Assembly: GCF_000013605.1 (NCBI RefSeq)
Contig: NC_007908.1
Location: forward strand, 2,480,001 to 2,544,000
DNA length: 64,000 nt
Origin: Rhodoferax ferrireducens T118
GTDB lineage: Bacteria > Pseudomonadota > Gammaproteobacteria > Burkholderiales > Burkholderiaceae_C
Direction of reading: 5' to 3'
Shown here: positions 25,745-40,507 of the stretch, one piece after another
Layout of the letters: each line of letters begins with the position of its first letter
Position numbering within the stretch: the stretch's first letter is position 1
Notes under the pieces: generated by a model
What the model was told of the DNA's origin: nothing
Databases searched by the model: none
What the model saw: only the letters and a program-made list of their open reading frames with translations
Position numbers and translations under genes: made by a program

Positions 25745-27394
25745 CTAGCTCTTGGGCATGTCGCGCAGATCGCGGCGCAGGATTTTCCCGATCGGCGTCT
25801 TGGGTAATTCATCGCAAAACGCGATGTGGCGCGGCATCTTGTAGCCGGTCAGTTGGGTCTTGCAGTGCGCAAGGATATCGTCTTTCGTGAGGCTGGGGTC
25901 TTTTCTGACAACCACCACTTTCACCGCTTCGCCCGTTTTTTCATCGGGTATGCCCACCGCTCCGCATTCAAGCACCCCAGGATGCATCGCGATCACGCTC
26001 TCGATTTCGTTCGGGTAGACGTTGAAACCAGAGACCAAAATCATGTCTTTTTTGCGGTCGGTGATGGCGAAGTAGCCCTCACCGTCCAGGTGCCCGACAT
26101 CGCCGGTCTTTAACCAACCGTCCTGCATCACCTTGGCCGTTTCTGCCGGGTTGTTCCAGTAACCCTTCATCACTTGCGGGCCGCGGATGCAAATCTCGCC
26201 TGTGTGTTGCTCCAGATCGCCCTCGCCGTGCCAGACCGGCAACTCGTTGAAGTGTTCGTCCCGGATCGACACCTCAGTGGACGGGATGGGCAAACCTATT
26301 TTTCCATTCCAGGGTGTAGCCAGCGGATTGGCGCAGACCCCCGGCGAGGTTTCTGTGAGACCATAGGCTTCCGTGATGTAACGCCCAGTGACTTGCTGCC
26401 AACGCTCGGCCACGGTCTTTTGCACGGCGGCACCACCGCCCACCACCACCTTCAACGTCGAAAAGTCGAGTTGGTCGAAGCCCGGGGCATTCAAGAGGCC
26501 GTTGAACAAGGTATTAACGCCGGTCATGACGCTGAACTTCCAGCGCCCGAGCTCCTTGATCAGTGCCGGCAAGTCGCGCGGATTGGTAATCAGCACGATC
26601 AGGCTCCCCCACTTCATGAACGACAGGGTCGAGGTCAGGCAAAAGATGTGATACAGCGGCAATGGCGCAATGGCAATCTCGCGGCCTTCCTGAAAGCTCG
26701 CCGATATCCAGACGCCTGTTTGCTCCACGTTGGCCAGGATGTTGCGGTGGGTCAGCATGGCACCCTTTGAGACACCGGTGGTGCCGCCGGTGTATTGCAG
26801 GAATGCGATGTCCTCGCGCTTCACTTGAACCGGCTTGAACGACGACCTTGCGCCGCGTGCCAGCGCCGCCCGAAAGCCAATCGCGCCATCAATGCGCCAG
26901 GCAGGCACCATCTTTTTGACCTTCTTGATGACGAAGTTGATCAACGAACGTCTCGGCCACGGCAGCAGGTCGCCGACTTGCGTGGTGATCACGTGCTTGA
27001 GCGGCGTGTTGCTGAGCACGCGCTGCAGCACAGCGGCAAAATTCTCAACAATGACAATGGCTTTGGCGCCGGCATCCTGCAACTGATGCGCCACTTCACG
27101 CGGCGTGTACAGCGGATTGACATTCACCACGACCATGCCAGCGCGCAGGATGCCGAACAGTGCCACCGGGTATTGCAGCAGGTTTGGCGCCATGATGGCG
27201 ACGCGGTCACCCTGGGCCATGCCTGGCAATCCCTGCAAAAAGGCGGCAAATTCACGCGTCAGGCGCTCCAACTCGGCGTAACTTATGGTGTGACCGAGGT
27301 TGTGAATAGCTGGACGGTCAGCAAACCTGGTTGCGGTTTTTTCGAGCAGATCGGGGATTGACGTGAACAGGTCGGGATTGATGTCGGCTGGCAT
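25745..27394 (-). CDS. fadD: Long-chain fatty-acid-CoA ligase
   Basis: 549 residues from the ATG at 27394, of the ANL adenylating superfamily. It activates fatty acids to acyl-CoA with ATP. FLQYTGGTTGVSKGAMLTHRN is the ATP/phosphate loop, EAYGLTETSPGVC the adenine segment, DGWLKTGDVGHLDGEGY the A8 hinge core and PKTPIGKILRRDLRD carries the catalytic lysine. The frame continues upstream of the ATG as IDKQIWLKNYPAA, the usual FadD N-terminus, back to an ATC codon at 27433 preceded by GGAG; see findings. It provides the entry step for the beta-oxidation genes at 4.6-15 kb. Confidence 0.95.
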   Translation of the reverse strand: MPADINPDLFTSIPDLLEKTATRFADRPAIHNLGHTISYAELERLTREFAAFLQGLPGMAQGDRVAIMAPNLLQYPVALFGILRAGMVVVNVNPLYTPREVAHQLQDAGAKAIVIVENFAAVLQRVLSNTPLKHVITTQVGDLLPWPRRSLINFVIKKVKKMVPAWRIDGAIGFRAALARGARSSFKPVQVKREDIAFLQYTGGTTGVSKGAMLTHRNILANVEQTGVWISASFQEGREIAIAPLPLYHIFCLTSTLSFMKWGSLIVLITNPRDLPALIKELGRWKFSVMTGVNTLFNGLLNAPGFDQLDFSTLKVVVGGGAAVQKTVAERWQQVTGRYITEAYGLTETSPGVCANPLATPWNGKIGLPIPSTEVSIRDEHFNELPVWHGEGDLEQHTGEICIRGPQVMKGYWNNPAETAKVMQDGWLKTGDVGHLDGEGYFAITDRKKDMILVSGFNVYPNEIESVIAMHPGVLECGAVGIPDEKTGEAVKVVVVRKDPSLTKDDILAHCKTQLTGYKMPRHIAFCDELPKTPIGKILRRDLRDMPKS

Positions 27395-27470
27395 TGCGGC
27401 GGGGTAGTTTTTCAGCCAGATTTGCTTGTCGATGGTGTTCTCCAGTGAGATTTAAGTTGGGGCCGCGGGC

Positions 27471-28385
27471 TCAGGACACCGAAAAATGCACGGTCGGTGG
27501 GCTCAGGTCGGCAAACGATGTCCCGAGGGCAATTTCGCCGCGCCCATGCAAGACACATTCCTCGCGCCTGAGCAACAGGTCGGAGCCGCCACCTGAAAAC
27601 CGCACCCAACTGCCGTAGGAGCTAAGGTCCACCAGCATGACGCTGCCATTGCGCCAGTCAATCCGGGCGTGGGTGCGGGAAACGCGCGGGTCATTAACGA
27701 CCACCTCTGCCTGATGCATGCGTCCAATGTGAATCGGCAGCTCAAACGATTGGAAAGTCTTGCGGTTGTCAAGCCAGCTCAACTCAATCTGGCCGCCCAG
27801 CACATCGTTTTGAGTCACATCAAACTGCGGGTCCACCTCAGCCTGCATGGTCAGAAAAGCCGAGGCGACGTCTTCCTGCCAATCGACCTGGTAGACGGTA
27901 CACGGCTCGGCGCGCCCGCGGATGTTGATCGGCCCCAGAATTCGAAAGCGCACGCCTTCTGCTTCCGTGGCGCCGTCCAGCGCTGCGCTATTGGCCCAGA
28001 TCTGGTGCGCACCCGAGAGGTCACTCAGACGCGCCGCTATGTTGACGGCGTCACCATAACAATCGCCAGCCAGGAGCTCGACATCGCCACTGGCAACACC
28101 AATGCGGATCGGCATCCGTTGGGCGGGCGGTACCAGGGTCATGCGTTTTTGATGCCGGCGTTGTATCTCGACCACGGCATTGACGGCGGACGCGCTGTCC
28201 GGAAACAAGGCCAGCACCCCGTCGCCCAGCATTTTGACAACCCGCCCTCCGTGCGATTCAACCACGATGGCAATCCAGGTCGTTATCTGCGTGACAGCCA
28301 GAGTGGCTTTGGCATTCCCCAAGGCTTCAAAGACACTTGTGCTGCCAAACAGATCGGCAAATACGACAGTCGTGTGCTCACCCAT
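27471..28385 (-). CDS. Class III adenylate cyclase-FHA domain protein
   Basis: 304 residues. Residues 1-165 are a class III nucleotide cyclase catalytic domain: VVFADLFGSTSVFEALG holds the first metal-binding Asp, GGRVVKMLGDGVLALF the second, and GDCYGDAVNIAARLSDLSG the transition-state Asn/Arg segment. Residues about 215-300 are an FHA domain (IHIGRMHQAEVVVNDPRVSR then THARI), which binds phosphothreonine. No membrane segment. This pairing suggests a soluble cyclase recruited to a phosphorylated partner. A PP2C-type phosphatase is encoded at 61.4 kb, but no Ser/Thr kinase is in the window. Confidence 0.88.
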   Translation of the reverse strand: MGEHTTVVFADLFGSTSVFEALGNAKATLAVTQITTWIAIVVESHGGRVVKMLGDGVLALFPDSASAVNAVVEIQRRHQKRMTLVPPAQRMPIRIGVASGDVELLAGDCYGDAVNIAARLSDLSGAHQIWANSAALDGATEAEGVRFRILGPINIRGRAEPCTVYQVDWQEDVASAFLTMQAEVDPQFDVTQNDVLGGQIELSWLDNRKTFQSFELPIHIGRMHQAEVVVNDPRVSRTHARIDWRNGSVMLVDLSSYGSWVRFSGGGSDLLLRREECVLHGRGEIALGTSFADLSPPTVHFSVS

Positions 28386-28442
28386 ACCCAGCTGATTCCG
28401 TTTCTTGATCTTGGATCGAGTTTAGGGCATATCCCCGCCTTT

Positions 28443-30650
<2,208 letters not shown>

Positions 30651-30651
30651 T

Positions 30652-32262
30652 CTACTCCCACTCAATGGTGGCCGGCGGCTTGCTTGACACGTCGTATGTG
30701 ACCCGGTTGATGCCGCGCACTTCGTTGATGATGCGGCTCGACACTTTTTTCAGCAGCGCATAAGGCAACTCGGCCCAATCGGCGGTCATGAAGTCACTGG
30801 TTTGCACGGCACGCAAGGCGACCACGTAGTCGTAGGTGCGGCCGTCGCCCATGACGCCGACACTCTTGACGGGCAAAAACACCGCGAAGGCCTGACTGGT
30901 GAGGTCGTACCAGCTCTTGCCTGATGCCTCGTCGATGAAGTTGTGCAGTTCGTCGATAAAGATGGCATCGGCACGGCGCAGCAAATCTGCGTAGTCCTTT
31001 TTGACTTCGCCCAGAATCCGCACCCCCAGACCGGGACCGGGAAACGGATGCCGGTACACCATGTGATAGGGCAAACCAAGCGCCACGCCGAGCTCGCGTA
31101 CTTCATCCTTGAACAATTCGCGCAGGGGTTCCAGCAGCTTTAGGCCCAATAGCTCCGGCAAGCCGCCCACGTTATGGTGGCTTTTGATGACCACCGCTTT
31201 TTTGTTCTTGGCGCCGCCGGATTCGATCACGTCGGGGTAAATCGTGCCCTGGGCCAGCCAGGCGACGTGGCGCGACTGGTCGCTTTTGAGCTTGGCAGCC
31301 TCGGCCTTGAACACTTCGACAAACTCGCGGCCAATAATTTTGCGTTTGGCCTCCGGGTCGCTCACGCCCGCGAGCTGTCCGAGGAACTGGTCAGCAGCAT
31401 CAACCCGAATCACCTTGGCGTGCAGCTTGCCGACAAACATTTCCATCACCAGGTCGCCCTCGTTGAGACGCAGCAGGCCGTGGTCCACAAACACGCAGGT
31501 GAGTTGCTCACCAATGGCCCGGTGGATCAGGGCCGCAGCGACCGACGAATCGACCCCACCGGAGAGGCCCAAAATGACCTCGTCGGTGCCGACCTGGGCG
31601 CGGATTTGCTCCACCGCCTCGCTGATGTAATCGCCCATGATCCAGTCAGCCCGTGCGCCACAAATATCGAGCACAAAGCGCTCCAGAATCGCCGCACCGC
31701 GCTTGGTGTGCGTCACCTCAGGGTGAAACTGCACACCATAAAAACGCCGCGTTTCATCGGCCATGCCGGCGATCGGGCAACTGTCGGTGCTGGCCATCAG
31801 CTTGAAGCCATGCGGCAACTCGGTGACCTTGTCGCCATGACTCATCCAGACCTGCAGCATGCCGTGGCCCGCGGCCGTCTTGTAGTCCTGAATACCTTCA
31901 AGCAAGGCGGTATGGCCATGGGCGCGCACATCGGCGGGGCCAAACTCGCGCTGGTGCCCGCTGGTGACGATGCCGCCCAACTGGTGCGCCATGGTCTGCA
32001 TGCCATAACAAATGCCCAGCACCGGCACACCCAGTTCAAACACCGCAGGCGGCGCCTTGTCGGTCGTCTCTTCATAGACGCTGGCATGGCTGCCCGACAG
32101 GATCACGCCTTTGAGCTTGCCATCCCGGGCATAGGCACGCACCCAGTCATCAGTCACATCACAGGGATGCACTTCGCAAAACACATGCGCCTCGCGGATG
32201 CGCCGCGCAATCAACTGGGTGACCTGGGAGCCAAAGTCAAGAATGAGAATTTTTTGATGCAT
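30652..32262 (-). CDS. guaA: GMP synthase (glutamine-hydrolysing)
   Basis: 536 residues, normal length. An N-terminal class I amidotransferase ([18 protein letters not shown]; catalytic Cys in [17 protein letters not shown]; His/Glu in QFHPEVTHT) feeds ammonia to the ATP-pyrophosphatase domain ([19 protein letters not shown]). The C-terminal dimerisation domain ends KPPATIEWE. It converts XMP to GMP and is encoded 23 bp after guaB, as a guaBA operon. Confidence 0.98.
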   Translation of the reverse strand: MHQKILILDFGSQVTQLIARRIREAHVFCEVHPCDVTDDWVRAYARDGKLKGVILSGSHASVYEETTDKAPPAVFELGVPVLGICYGMQTMAHQLGGIVTSGHQREFGPADVRAHGHTALLEGIQDYKTAAGHGMLQVWMSHGDKVTELPHGFKLMASTDSCPIAGMADETRRFYGVQFHPEVTHTKRGAAILERFVLDICGARADWIMGDYISEAVEQIRAQVGTDEVILGLSGGVDSSVAAALIHRAIGEQLTCVFVDHGLLRLNEGDLVMEMFVGKLHAKVIRVDAADQFLGQLAGVSDPEAKRKIIGREFVEVFKAEAAKLKSDQSRHVAWLAQGTIYPDVIESGGAKNKKAVVIKSHHNVGGLPELLGLKLLEPLRELFKDEVRELGVALGLPYHMVYRHPFPGPGLGVRILGEVKKDYADLLRRADAIFIDELHNFIDEASGKSWYDLTSQAFAVFLPVKSVGVMGDGRTYDYVVALRAVQTSDFMTADWAELPYALLKKVSSRIINEVRGINRVTYDVSSKPPATIEWE

Positions 32263-32285
32263 AAGGGTTAACGCCGCGTGATTTC

Positions 32286-33758
<1,473 letters not shown>

Positions 33759-33885
33759 CTAAGCTCCAAATGGCGGATTGTACCCGCGCCTCTGGCGCTC
33801 CCCGGCGACACAGTTGCTGCATCCAATGTCGTTTGCCAGGGTTAGTCGCCAGACAGATGCCTCGGCACAGCGCTAAACTTCGGCC

Positions 33886-34407
33886 ATGAAAAATATCCGG
33901 CAAATTCTGTTTCTTCTCGCGTGCCTGGTTTCGCTGGCAGCGTCGGCGCAGTGGCAATGGACCGACAACGATGGACGCAAGGTGTTTAGCGACCGCGCGC
34001 CCCCGGCCGACGTCCTGGAGAAGAATATTTTGAAACGGCCAGGCATGACTGCCAAAACCACGGTGAACACGGATGCGCCCTCACCTGCGGTGTCGCCTGT
34101 CGCCGCGGCATCGGGGGCGCAAAACGCGGCCAGTGCGCCCAAACTCAGTGGCATCGACAAAGAGTTGGCTGACAAGAAGAAGAAAACAGAAGAAGCGCAG
34201 GCCGCCCAGCGCAAAGCAGAGCAAGAGAAGGTGGTGAAAGCCAAAGTCGAAAACTGCGCGCGCGCCAAACAAGCCAAAGCCAGCTTCGATTCCGGCGTGC
34301 GTGTCAGCCGAATCAATGAAAAAGGCGAGCGTGAAGTGCTCGATGACACCGCCCGTGCCAACGAGGTGAAGCGTATTCAGGCCATCATGAATTCCGACTG
34401 CCAGTAG
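33886..34407 (+). CDS. DUF4124 domain-containing exported protein
   Basis: 173 residues with a signal peptide (IRQILFLLACLVSLAASA, cleavage near residue 21) followed by QWQWTDNDGRKVFSDRAPPA, the DUF4124 signature of small periplasmic proteins. The rest is Lys/Ala/Glu-rich and probably helical (KKKTEEAQAAQRKAEQEK). No function is known for the family. It stands alone between divergent guaB and convergent rnfH. Confidence 0.8.
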   Translation: MKNIRQILFLLACLVSLAASAQWQWTDNDGRKVFSDRAPPADVLEKNILKRPGMTAKTTVNTDAPSPAVSPVAAASGAQNAASAPKLSGIDKELADKKKKTEEAQAAQRKAEQEKVVKAKVENCARAKQAKASFDSGVRVSRINEKGEREVLDDTARANEVKRIQAIMNSDCQ

Positions 34408-34442
34408 CCAGTTTGAGAGGCAGCGTAGATCGCCAACTCAAC

Positions 34443-34790
34443 TCAATAACCCGCCTTGGCCCCTGCGCGTTTTTTCACAAAAAGTCCGGCGCTGCGAGCG
34501 CCCTGTCTGGCAAAGCGCTCCCGGCGCGCCACTTTGGGGTCGACGGTGAGCGGCCGGTAAATTTCCAACCGGTCATTGTCTTGCAGCACTTGAGTCAGAC
34601 TTGCCTTGTGTCCCCAGACGCCCAGCGCCAGGCAGGCCGGATCAAGCGCAGGGAAAAGCTGAAGCAGCCCACTGGTCTGTAAGGCCTGCAACGCCGTGCT
34701 GCCGGCGGTTAACTGCAGCACAACCTCTCGCACATCGCGGGCTCGCGGCGAATAAACCACCGTGATTTGAAGGCGAGCGTCACTCGCCAT
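34443..34790 (-). CDS. rnfH: RnfH/RatB family protein
   Basis: About 115 residues starting MASDARLQITVVYSPRARDV at 34790; the open frame extends further but runs into ratA. VWGHKASLTQVLQDNDRLEIYRPL is the UPF0125 ubiquitin-like signature. The start overlaps the end of ratA by 11 bp, the usual ratA-ratB pairing. Molecular role unclear in the family. Confidence 0.88.
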   Translation of the reverse strand: MASDARLQITVVYSPRARDVREVVLQLTAGSTALQALQTSGLLQLFPALDPACLALGVWGHKASLTQVLQDNDRLEIYRPLTVDPKVARRERFARQGARSAGLFVKKRAGAKAGY

Positions 34791-35223
34791 AAACTTGTTT
34801 GGCCCGCTTGATGAAGGCGTCCACCATGCTGGCGGCGATCTTGTCAAACACCGGGCCCACCAGTTTGCCCAGCGTGGCATTGTCAAAGCCGTAGTTGAGC
34901 GTCAGTTCGACCCGGCAAGCGCGCTGGGAGTCGTCACCAATCGGCACAAAATTCCACTCGCCATCCAGTCTAGAGAACGGGCCGTTCACCAACTTGATGG
35001 CCACCTGCCGATTCGGCACATGCGTGTTGCACGTGGTGAACGTCTGACGGATGCCACTGAAAGAAATGCCGATTTCCGCCGTCATGCCGGTCTCGTCACC
35101 CATGACGACGCGGGCGCGATCACACCAAGGTAAAAATTTGGGATATTGATCCACGTCCGTGACAAGCACATACATCTCGGACGTGCTGTACCAGATGAGG
35201 ACGGACTTGGTGACGGTTTTCAT
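34780..35223 (-). CDS. ratA: RatA/COQ10-like START-domain protein
   Basis: About 147 residues from MKTVTKSVLIWYSTSEMYVL at 35223. VTDVDQYPKFLPWCDRARVV and FSRLDGEWNF are typical of the polyketide-cyclase/START family that includes RatA, YfjG and Coq10. Coq10-like members bind quinone; E. coli RatA was described as a ribosome-association toxin. I cannot decide which applies. The open frame extends to 35343, but that N-terminus is not family-like. Confidence 0.88.
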   Translation of the reverse strand: MKTVTKSVLIWYSTSEMYVLVTDVDQYPKFLPWCDRARVVMGDETGMTAEIGISFSGIRQTFTTCNTHVPNRQVAIKLVNGPFSRLDGEWNFVPIGDDSQRACRVELTLNYGFDNATLGKLVGPVFDKIAASMVDAFIKRAKQVYGE

Positions 35224-35352
35224 AGGTGGATGGTGATCTGCGCGAAATTTTAGACAAGTAGGTATTCTGGCTGATCGTGACCGGTCTTTCCCACTTGTTG
35301 CCCGCATTTGCAGGTGAAAGCATGATCCCTGGCGTCTTTGCATCCAGTTGAT

Positions 35353-36402
35353 TTAGCCGCCGCAGCGCTCTTTCTGCGCTTCGGTCAGGGTCGAGGCATG
35401 GGTCTTCAAACCGAGCTTCGCCAGCAGCGCGAGGTCGTCCCCGGCTTCCGGATTGCCGGTGGTGAGCAGCTTGTCGCCGTAAAAAATAGAGTTGGCGCCA
35501 GCCAGGAAGCACATCGCCTGCACCGCATCGCCCATTTGACGACGGCCAGCTGACAGCCGCACGCGCGCTTTCGGCATCGTGATGCGCGCCACCGCAATGG
35601 TGCGCACGAATTCGATCGGATCAAGCGGCTCGATACCATACAAGGGCGTGCCTTCAACTTGCACCAGATGATTCACCGGCACCGATTCCGGATACGGGTT
35701 CAGGTTGGCCAGTTGCGCAATCAGGCCAGCGCGCTGCTGGCGCGATTCGCCCATGCCGACGATGCCGCCGCAGCAGATCTTCAGTCCGGCCTGACGCACT
35801 CGCCCCAATGTATCCAGACGGTCCTGGTATTCGCGCGTGGAGATCACGTTGCTGTAAAACTCTGGGGCACTGTCGAGGTTGTGGTTGTAATAATCGAGCC
35901 CGGCTTGTTTCAAACGGTCAGCTTGGCCTTCTTCCAGCATGCCCAGCGTGGCACAGGTTTCCAGACCCAGTTGCTTGACGCCGCGCACCATCGCTTCAAC
36001 CTTTTCCAGGTCGCGCTCTTTGGGTGAGCGCCAGGCTGCACCCATGCAAAAACGGGTCGCGCCGCTGGCCCGGGCTTCGCGCGCGGCGTCCAGCACCTGC
36101 TCCAGCTCCAGGATTTTTTGGGCTTCAACGCCGGTGTCGTAACGCGCCGCTTGCGGGCAGTAGCTGCAATCTTCCTCACAGCCGCCGGTCTTGATCGACA
36201 GCAGCGTTGCCAGCTCGACATCACCCTTGGGGAAATGGGCGCGGTGTGTTTGCTGCGCCTGAAACATCAGGTCGTTAAAGGGCAACTCAAATAAGGCCAG
36301 CACGTCAGCCAGCGGCCAGGTGGCCGATTCCGGCAAGGTGATGGGCGCTGCCGACGGATGGAAGGCCACGGCACTGGACTGTTGCGACGGGTTTGGGGAC
36401 AT
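35353..36402 (-). CDS. bioB: Biotin synthase
   Basis: 349 residues, radical-SAM enzyme that inserts sulfur into dethiobiotin. The 4Fe-4S CxxxCxxC motif is [10 protein letters not shown]. Family blocks [33 protein letters not shown] and [20 protein letters not shown] follow. An AAAGGAATAAC ribosome site precedes the ATG. No other biotin genes are in the window. The 36403-36626 gap upstream shows no clear regulatory element. Confidence 0.97.
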   Translation of the reverse strand: MSPNPSQQSSAVAFHPSAAPITLPESATWPLADVLALFELPFNDLMFQAQQTHRAHFPKGDVELATLLSIKTGGCEEDCSYCPQAARYDTGVEAQKILELEQVLDAAREARASGATRFCMGAAWRSPKERDLEKVEAMVRGVKQLGLETCATLGMLEEGQADRLKQAGLDYYNHNLDSAPEFYSNVISTREYQDRLDTLGRVRQAGLKICCGGIVGMGESRQQRAGLIAQLANLNPYPESVPVNHLVQVEGTPLYGIEPLDPIEFVRTIAVARITMPKARVRLSAGRRQMGDAVQAMCFLAGANSIFYGDKLLTTGNPEAGDDLALLAKLGLKTHASTLTEAQKERCGG

Positions 36403-36644
36403 TGTTATTCCTTTAGCGGTTCATGTTCGTTGGCTATAGGCCAGCCAGTTTGGCAGACCCGAAAAGACAAGATATTTTGCTGCGGCAGTGGCGCACGCAC
36501 GGCTGTATCAATTACGGCATCCCGGCTGCGGTCGGGGCCGTCGCTCTGCGGCCGAAGCGGTCGAGGCAAGGGAGATTTTAGTCGCCTCTGGCAACGACCC
36601 AGAAAACGTGGCAGAGTTAGGGGCATTTGTTGAAGAGCATCCTT

Positions 36645-37250
36645 ATGACCACCAACTCTACTTTCAATGCTCTATACAAGTACACCAAAGCGCTGTCGGT
36701 CGCGCTCGGCTACCGCGATCAACTGACGCGTTTGCATTCCGACCGTGTGCTTGCTTTGTCGGTCGAAATGGGACTGCATTGCGGTTTGTCTGCCAGCGAA
36801 ATCGACGCGCTTCGAATAGGTGCCGCGTTTCATGACATCGGGAAAGTTGGCATTCCGGATGATGTATTGCTCAAACCGGGGAAGCTGGATCAGGCTGAGT
36901 GGCAATGCATGCAAGGCCATTCCGAGATTGGAGAACAGATCCTGTTGAGCACCGATCTGAAAGGCGCAAAATCCGCCGCGCTGGCGATTCGCCACCATCA
37001 CGAGCATTTCAATGGGAGGGGTTACCCCGACCGCCTTCGTGGCGAGCAGATTCCGCTTGCGGCACGCATCATCTCGATCACTGACAGCTACGATGCGATG
37101 GCTGTTACCCGGTCCTACCATGCAGCTAAAAAGCATGGCGAGATCATCACAATTTTGCGCGCGGAAAGCGGCGAGAAACACGATCCTGAGCTGACGCGTC
37201 TGTTTCTGAACTTCATTGAGGGCAGTTCGCTCAAGACGCCACTTGTTTGA
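36645..37250 (+). CDS. HD-GYP domain protein (putative cyclic-di-GMP phosphodiesterase)
   Basis: About 201 residues from ATG 36645 with GAAGAG upstream; an alternative TTG lies at 36627. The HD-GYP core is nearly the whole protein: HSDRVLALSVEMG, AAFHDIGKVGIPDDVL, HHHEHFNGRGYPDRLRGEQI and ITDSYDAMAVTRSY. The HD pair, the following metal-binding histidines and the GYP triad are present, so hydrolysis of cyclic di-GMP is likely. No receiver or PAS input domain is attached, so regulation is not visible. Confidence 0.9.
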   Translation: MTTNSTFNALYKYTKALSVALGYRDQLTRLHSDRVLALSVEMGLHCGLSASEIDALRIGAAFHDIGKVGIPDDVLLKPGKLDQAEWQCMQGHSEIGEQILLSTDLKGAKSAALAIRHHHEHFNGRGYPDRLRGEQIPLAARIISITDSYDAMAVTRSYHAAKKHGEIITILRAESGEKHDPELTRLFLNFIEGSSLKTPLV

Positions 37251-37256
37251 AGATGC

Positions 37257-38465
37257 TCAAGCCAGGCTTGCCTGCAAGGCCTGCTGAAGATCGGCCTGCA
37301 AATCCGCTACCGCCTCCAGACCGACCGAAAAGCGCACCAGCGTGCCTTGCCTCAGGTAGACCGGCCAGGTGCTACGCATGGAGGCCAGCTCATAAGGCAT
37401 GACCAGACTCATGGGCCCGCCCCAGCTGTAACCCAGCCGGAACAGCTTGAGCGCGTTGCAAAATGCATCAATCTGGTCCTGGTTGAACTTCTCGTCAAAA
37501 ATCACGCTGAACAGGCCCGCTGCACCACCGGATTCAGTCTGACACAGCGTGAGCCAATGCCCATGCCCAGGCGAATCGATCAACGCCGGATGAAGAACTT
37601 GAACAAATTCGGCGCGGGCCTCGCACCAGCGGGCCAGTATGCGTGCTGTCTCGTCGTGCGCCCGGTAGCGCAGCGCCATGCTGGGCAGCGCCCGCAACAC
37701 GGCTTCGGCATCGTTGGCCCCCACGCCCAGCCCCAGGCGCATATGGGTCAGCTTGAGCTTCATGTGCAGCGAGGCGTCACGGGTGATGACGCTGCCCATC
37801 AGCACATCGCCACCACCGCTGGGGTACTTGGTCAGCGCATGCACCGAGATGTCAACACCGAGGGCCGGACTGGCGCCGGGCGTCAGGTCAAACGGCGCAA
37901 AGGCCAGACCGGCGCCCCAGGTGTTGTCCAGGGCCGTCAGCACACCACGCGCCTGGCACACGCGCACCAGCTCGCGCAGATCGGGAAACTCCAACGTGAC
38001 GGAGCCGGCCGCCTCCAGCCACACCAGACGCGTGCGCGGACCGATTTTGGCCGCCAGGTCCTGCGGATTCATCGGATCGTAGGTTTGGTGGGTGATGCCC
38101 CAGGCTTTGAGTTCGCCCTCGGCCAGCACCTTGTTGGGACCATAGGCGTTGTCTGGCAGCAGCACCTCGTCACCGGTGCGCAGCAGCGACAAGGCCACGT
38201 TGGCAATGGCCGCCAGCCCACTGGGCAGCAGCAGGCACTGCAGGCCGCCCTCTAACGTGCACAAACGCTCTTCGAGCATGTACGTGGTAGGCGTGCCATG
38301 CAGACCATAGGTGTAGGCGGTCTTGTCCTTCCACTCAAAGTTGCGCATGGCCGCCACATTGGGAAAGATCACCGTTGAGGCCTTGAACACGCCCGGCTGC
38401 GGCGCGGCGAAGCCTGCCGGAGGAACATACGGGTGATGAATCAGCGTGGTGGTGAGGTCGGCCAT
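37257..38465 (-). CDS. metC: Cystathionine beta-lyase / trans-sulfuration PLP enzyme
   Basis: About 402 residues of the Cys/Met metabolism PLP family. The PLP lysine is in SVHALTKYPSGGGDVLMGSV, and YGLHGTPTTYMLEERLCTLE is the N-terminal signature. WGGPMSLVMPYE near the C-terminus fits cystathionine beta-lyase, but gamma-synthase or other lyase activity is not excluded. The ATG at 38465 has GGAG at good spacing and is preferred over 38489. It is 28 bp downstream of a phosphoribosyltransferase gene. Confidence 0.88.
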   Translation of the reverse strand: MADLTTTLIHHPYVPPAGFAAPQPGVFKASTVIFPNVAAMRNFEWKDKTAYTYGLHGTPTTYMLEERLCTLEGGLQCLLLPSGLAAIANVALSLLRTGDEVLLPDNAYGPNKVLAEGELKAWGITHQTYDPMNPQDLAAKIGPRTRLVWLEAAGSVTLEFPDLRELVRVCQARGVLTALDNTWGAGLAFAPFDLTPGASPALGVDISVHALTKYPSGGGDVLMGSVITRDASLHMKLKLTHMRLGLGVGANDAEAVLRALPSMALRYRAHDETARILARWCEARAEFVQVLHPALIDSPGHGHWLTLCQTESGGAAGLFSVIFDEKFNQDQIDAFCNALKLFRLGYSWGGPMSLVMPYELASMRSTWPVYLRQGTLVRFSVGLEAVADLQADLQQALQASLA

Positions 38466-38493
38466 GGTCAGCTCCGATGCTTCAAGCAATTCA

Positions 38494-39018
38494 CTAGACG
38501 CTCCACTTCTTGATCAACTGCTCCGGGCTTAAGGCGTCATAACCTTCAAAGGGCTGGTGAATCCAGGGGTTGGTGGGCAAAAATTCGACCGAGTAATCCG
38601 GCGTAAACGTGGACAAGCCTTTGGTCCAGATCACGGCGCTACGCAGCTCAGTGATGGGCTTGTAGTTGTTCTTGAGTTGATGGATCACCGCCTTGAGCGT
38701 GTGGCCGGAATCGGCCAGGTCATCCACCAGCAGCACTTTGCCGGCAATCTCGCCCTTGGGGGTGGTGATAAAGCGCGCGATATCCAGTGTTCCCTGCACC
38801 GTGCCGGTATCGGCCCGATAAGAACTGGTGGACATGATGGCCAGCGGCTTGTCAAAAATGCGCGACAGGATGTCACCCGGACGCATGCCGCCACGAGCCA
38901 GACACAGAATGGTGTCGAACGGCCAGTCTGATTGGTGAATTTTGATGGCCAGCTTTTCGATCAGGTTGTGGTACTCGTCGTAACTCACGTACAGGTGCCT
39001 ACCGTCTTCCGTCAACAT
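38494..39018 (-). CDS. Purine phosphoribosyltransferase-like protein
   Basis: 174 residues, type I PRTase fold. The PRPP motif is VLLVDDLADSGHT, and LCLARGGMRPGDILS the N-terminal loop. WIHQPFEGYD at the C-terminus is like the Gpt/xanthine-hypoxanthine group in Burkholderiales. It probably salvages a purine base with PRPP. The position next to purA supports that. Confidence 0.85.
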   Translation of the reverse strand: MLTEDGRHLYVSYDEYHNLIEKLAIKIHQSDWPFDTILCLARGGMRPGDILSRIFDKPLAIMSTSSYRADTGTVQGTLDIARFITTPKGEIAGKVLLVDDLADSGHTLKAVIHQLKNNYKPITELRSAVIWTKGLSTFTPDYSVEFLPTNPWIHQPFEGYDALSPEQLIKKWSV

Positions 39019-39030
39019 AAATTTACTCCT

Positions 39031-39090
39031 GAATTAATAGCTTGCCACGCTTATAGCACGGGGGCTAGAGGCCGATTTTGCATAAATTAT
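39031..39090 (+). repeat. Dispersed repeat between purA and the PRTase gene
   Basis: gaattaatagcttgccacgc, then acgggggctagaggccg and attttgcataaat. It is the clearest reference copy with 63302-63371. It lies within the 88-bp intergenic space. Confidence 0.65.
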
Positions 39091-39106
39091 TTGACATTGG
39101 ACAGGG

Positions 39107-40507
<1,401 letters not shown>

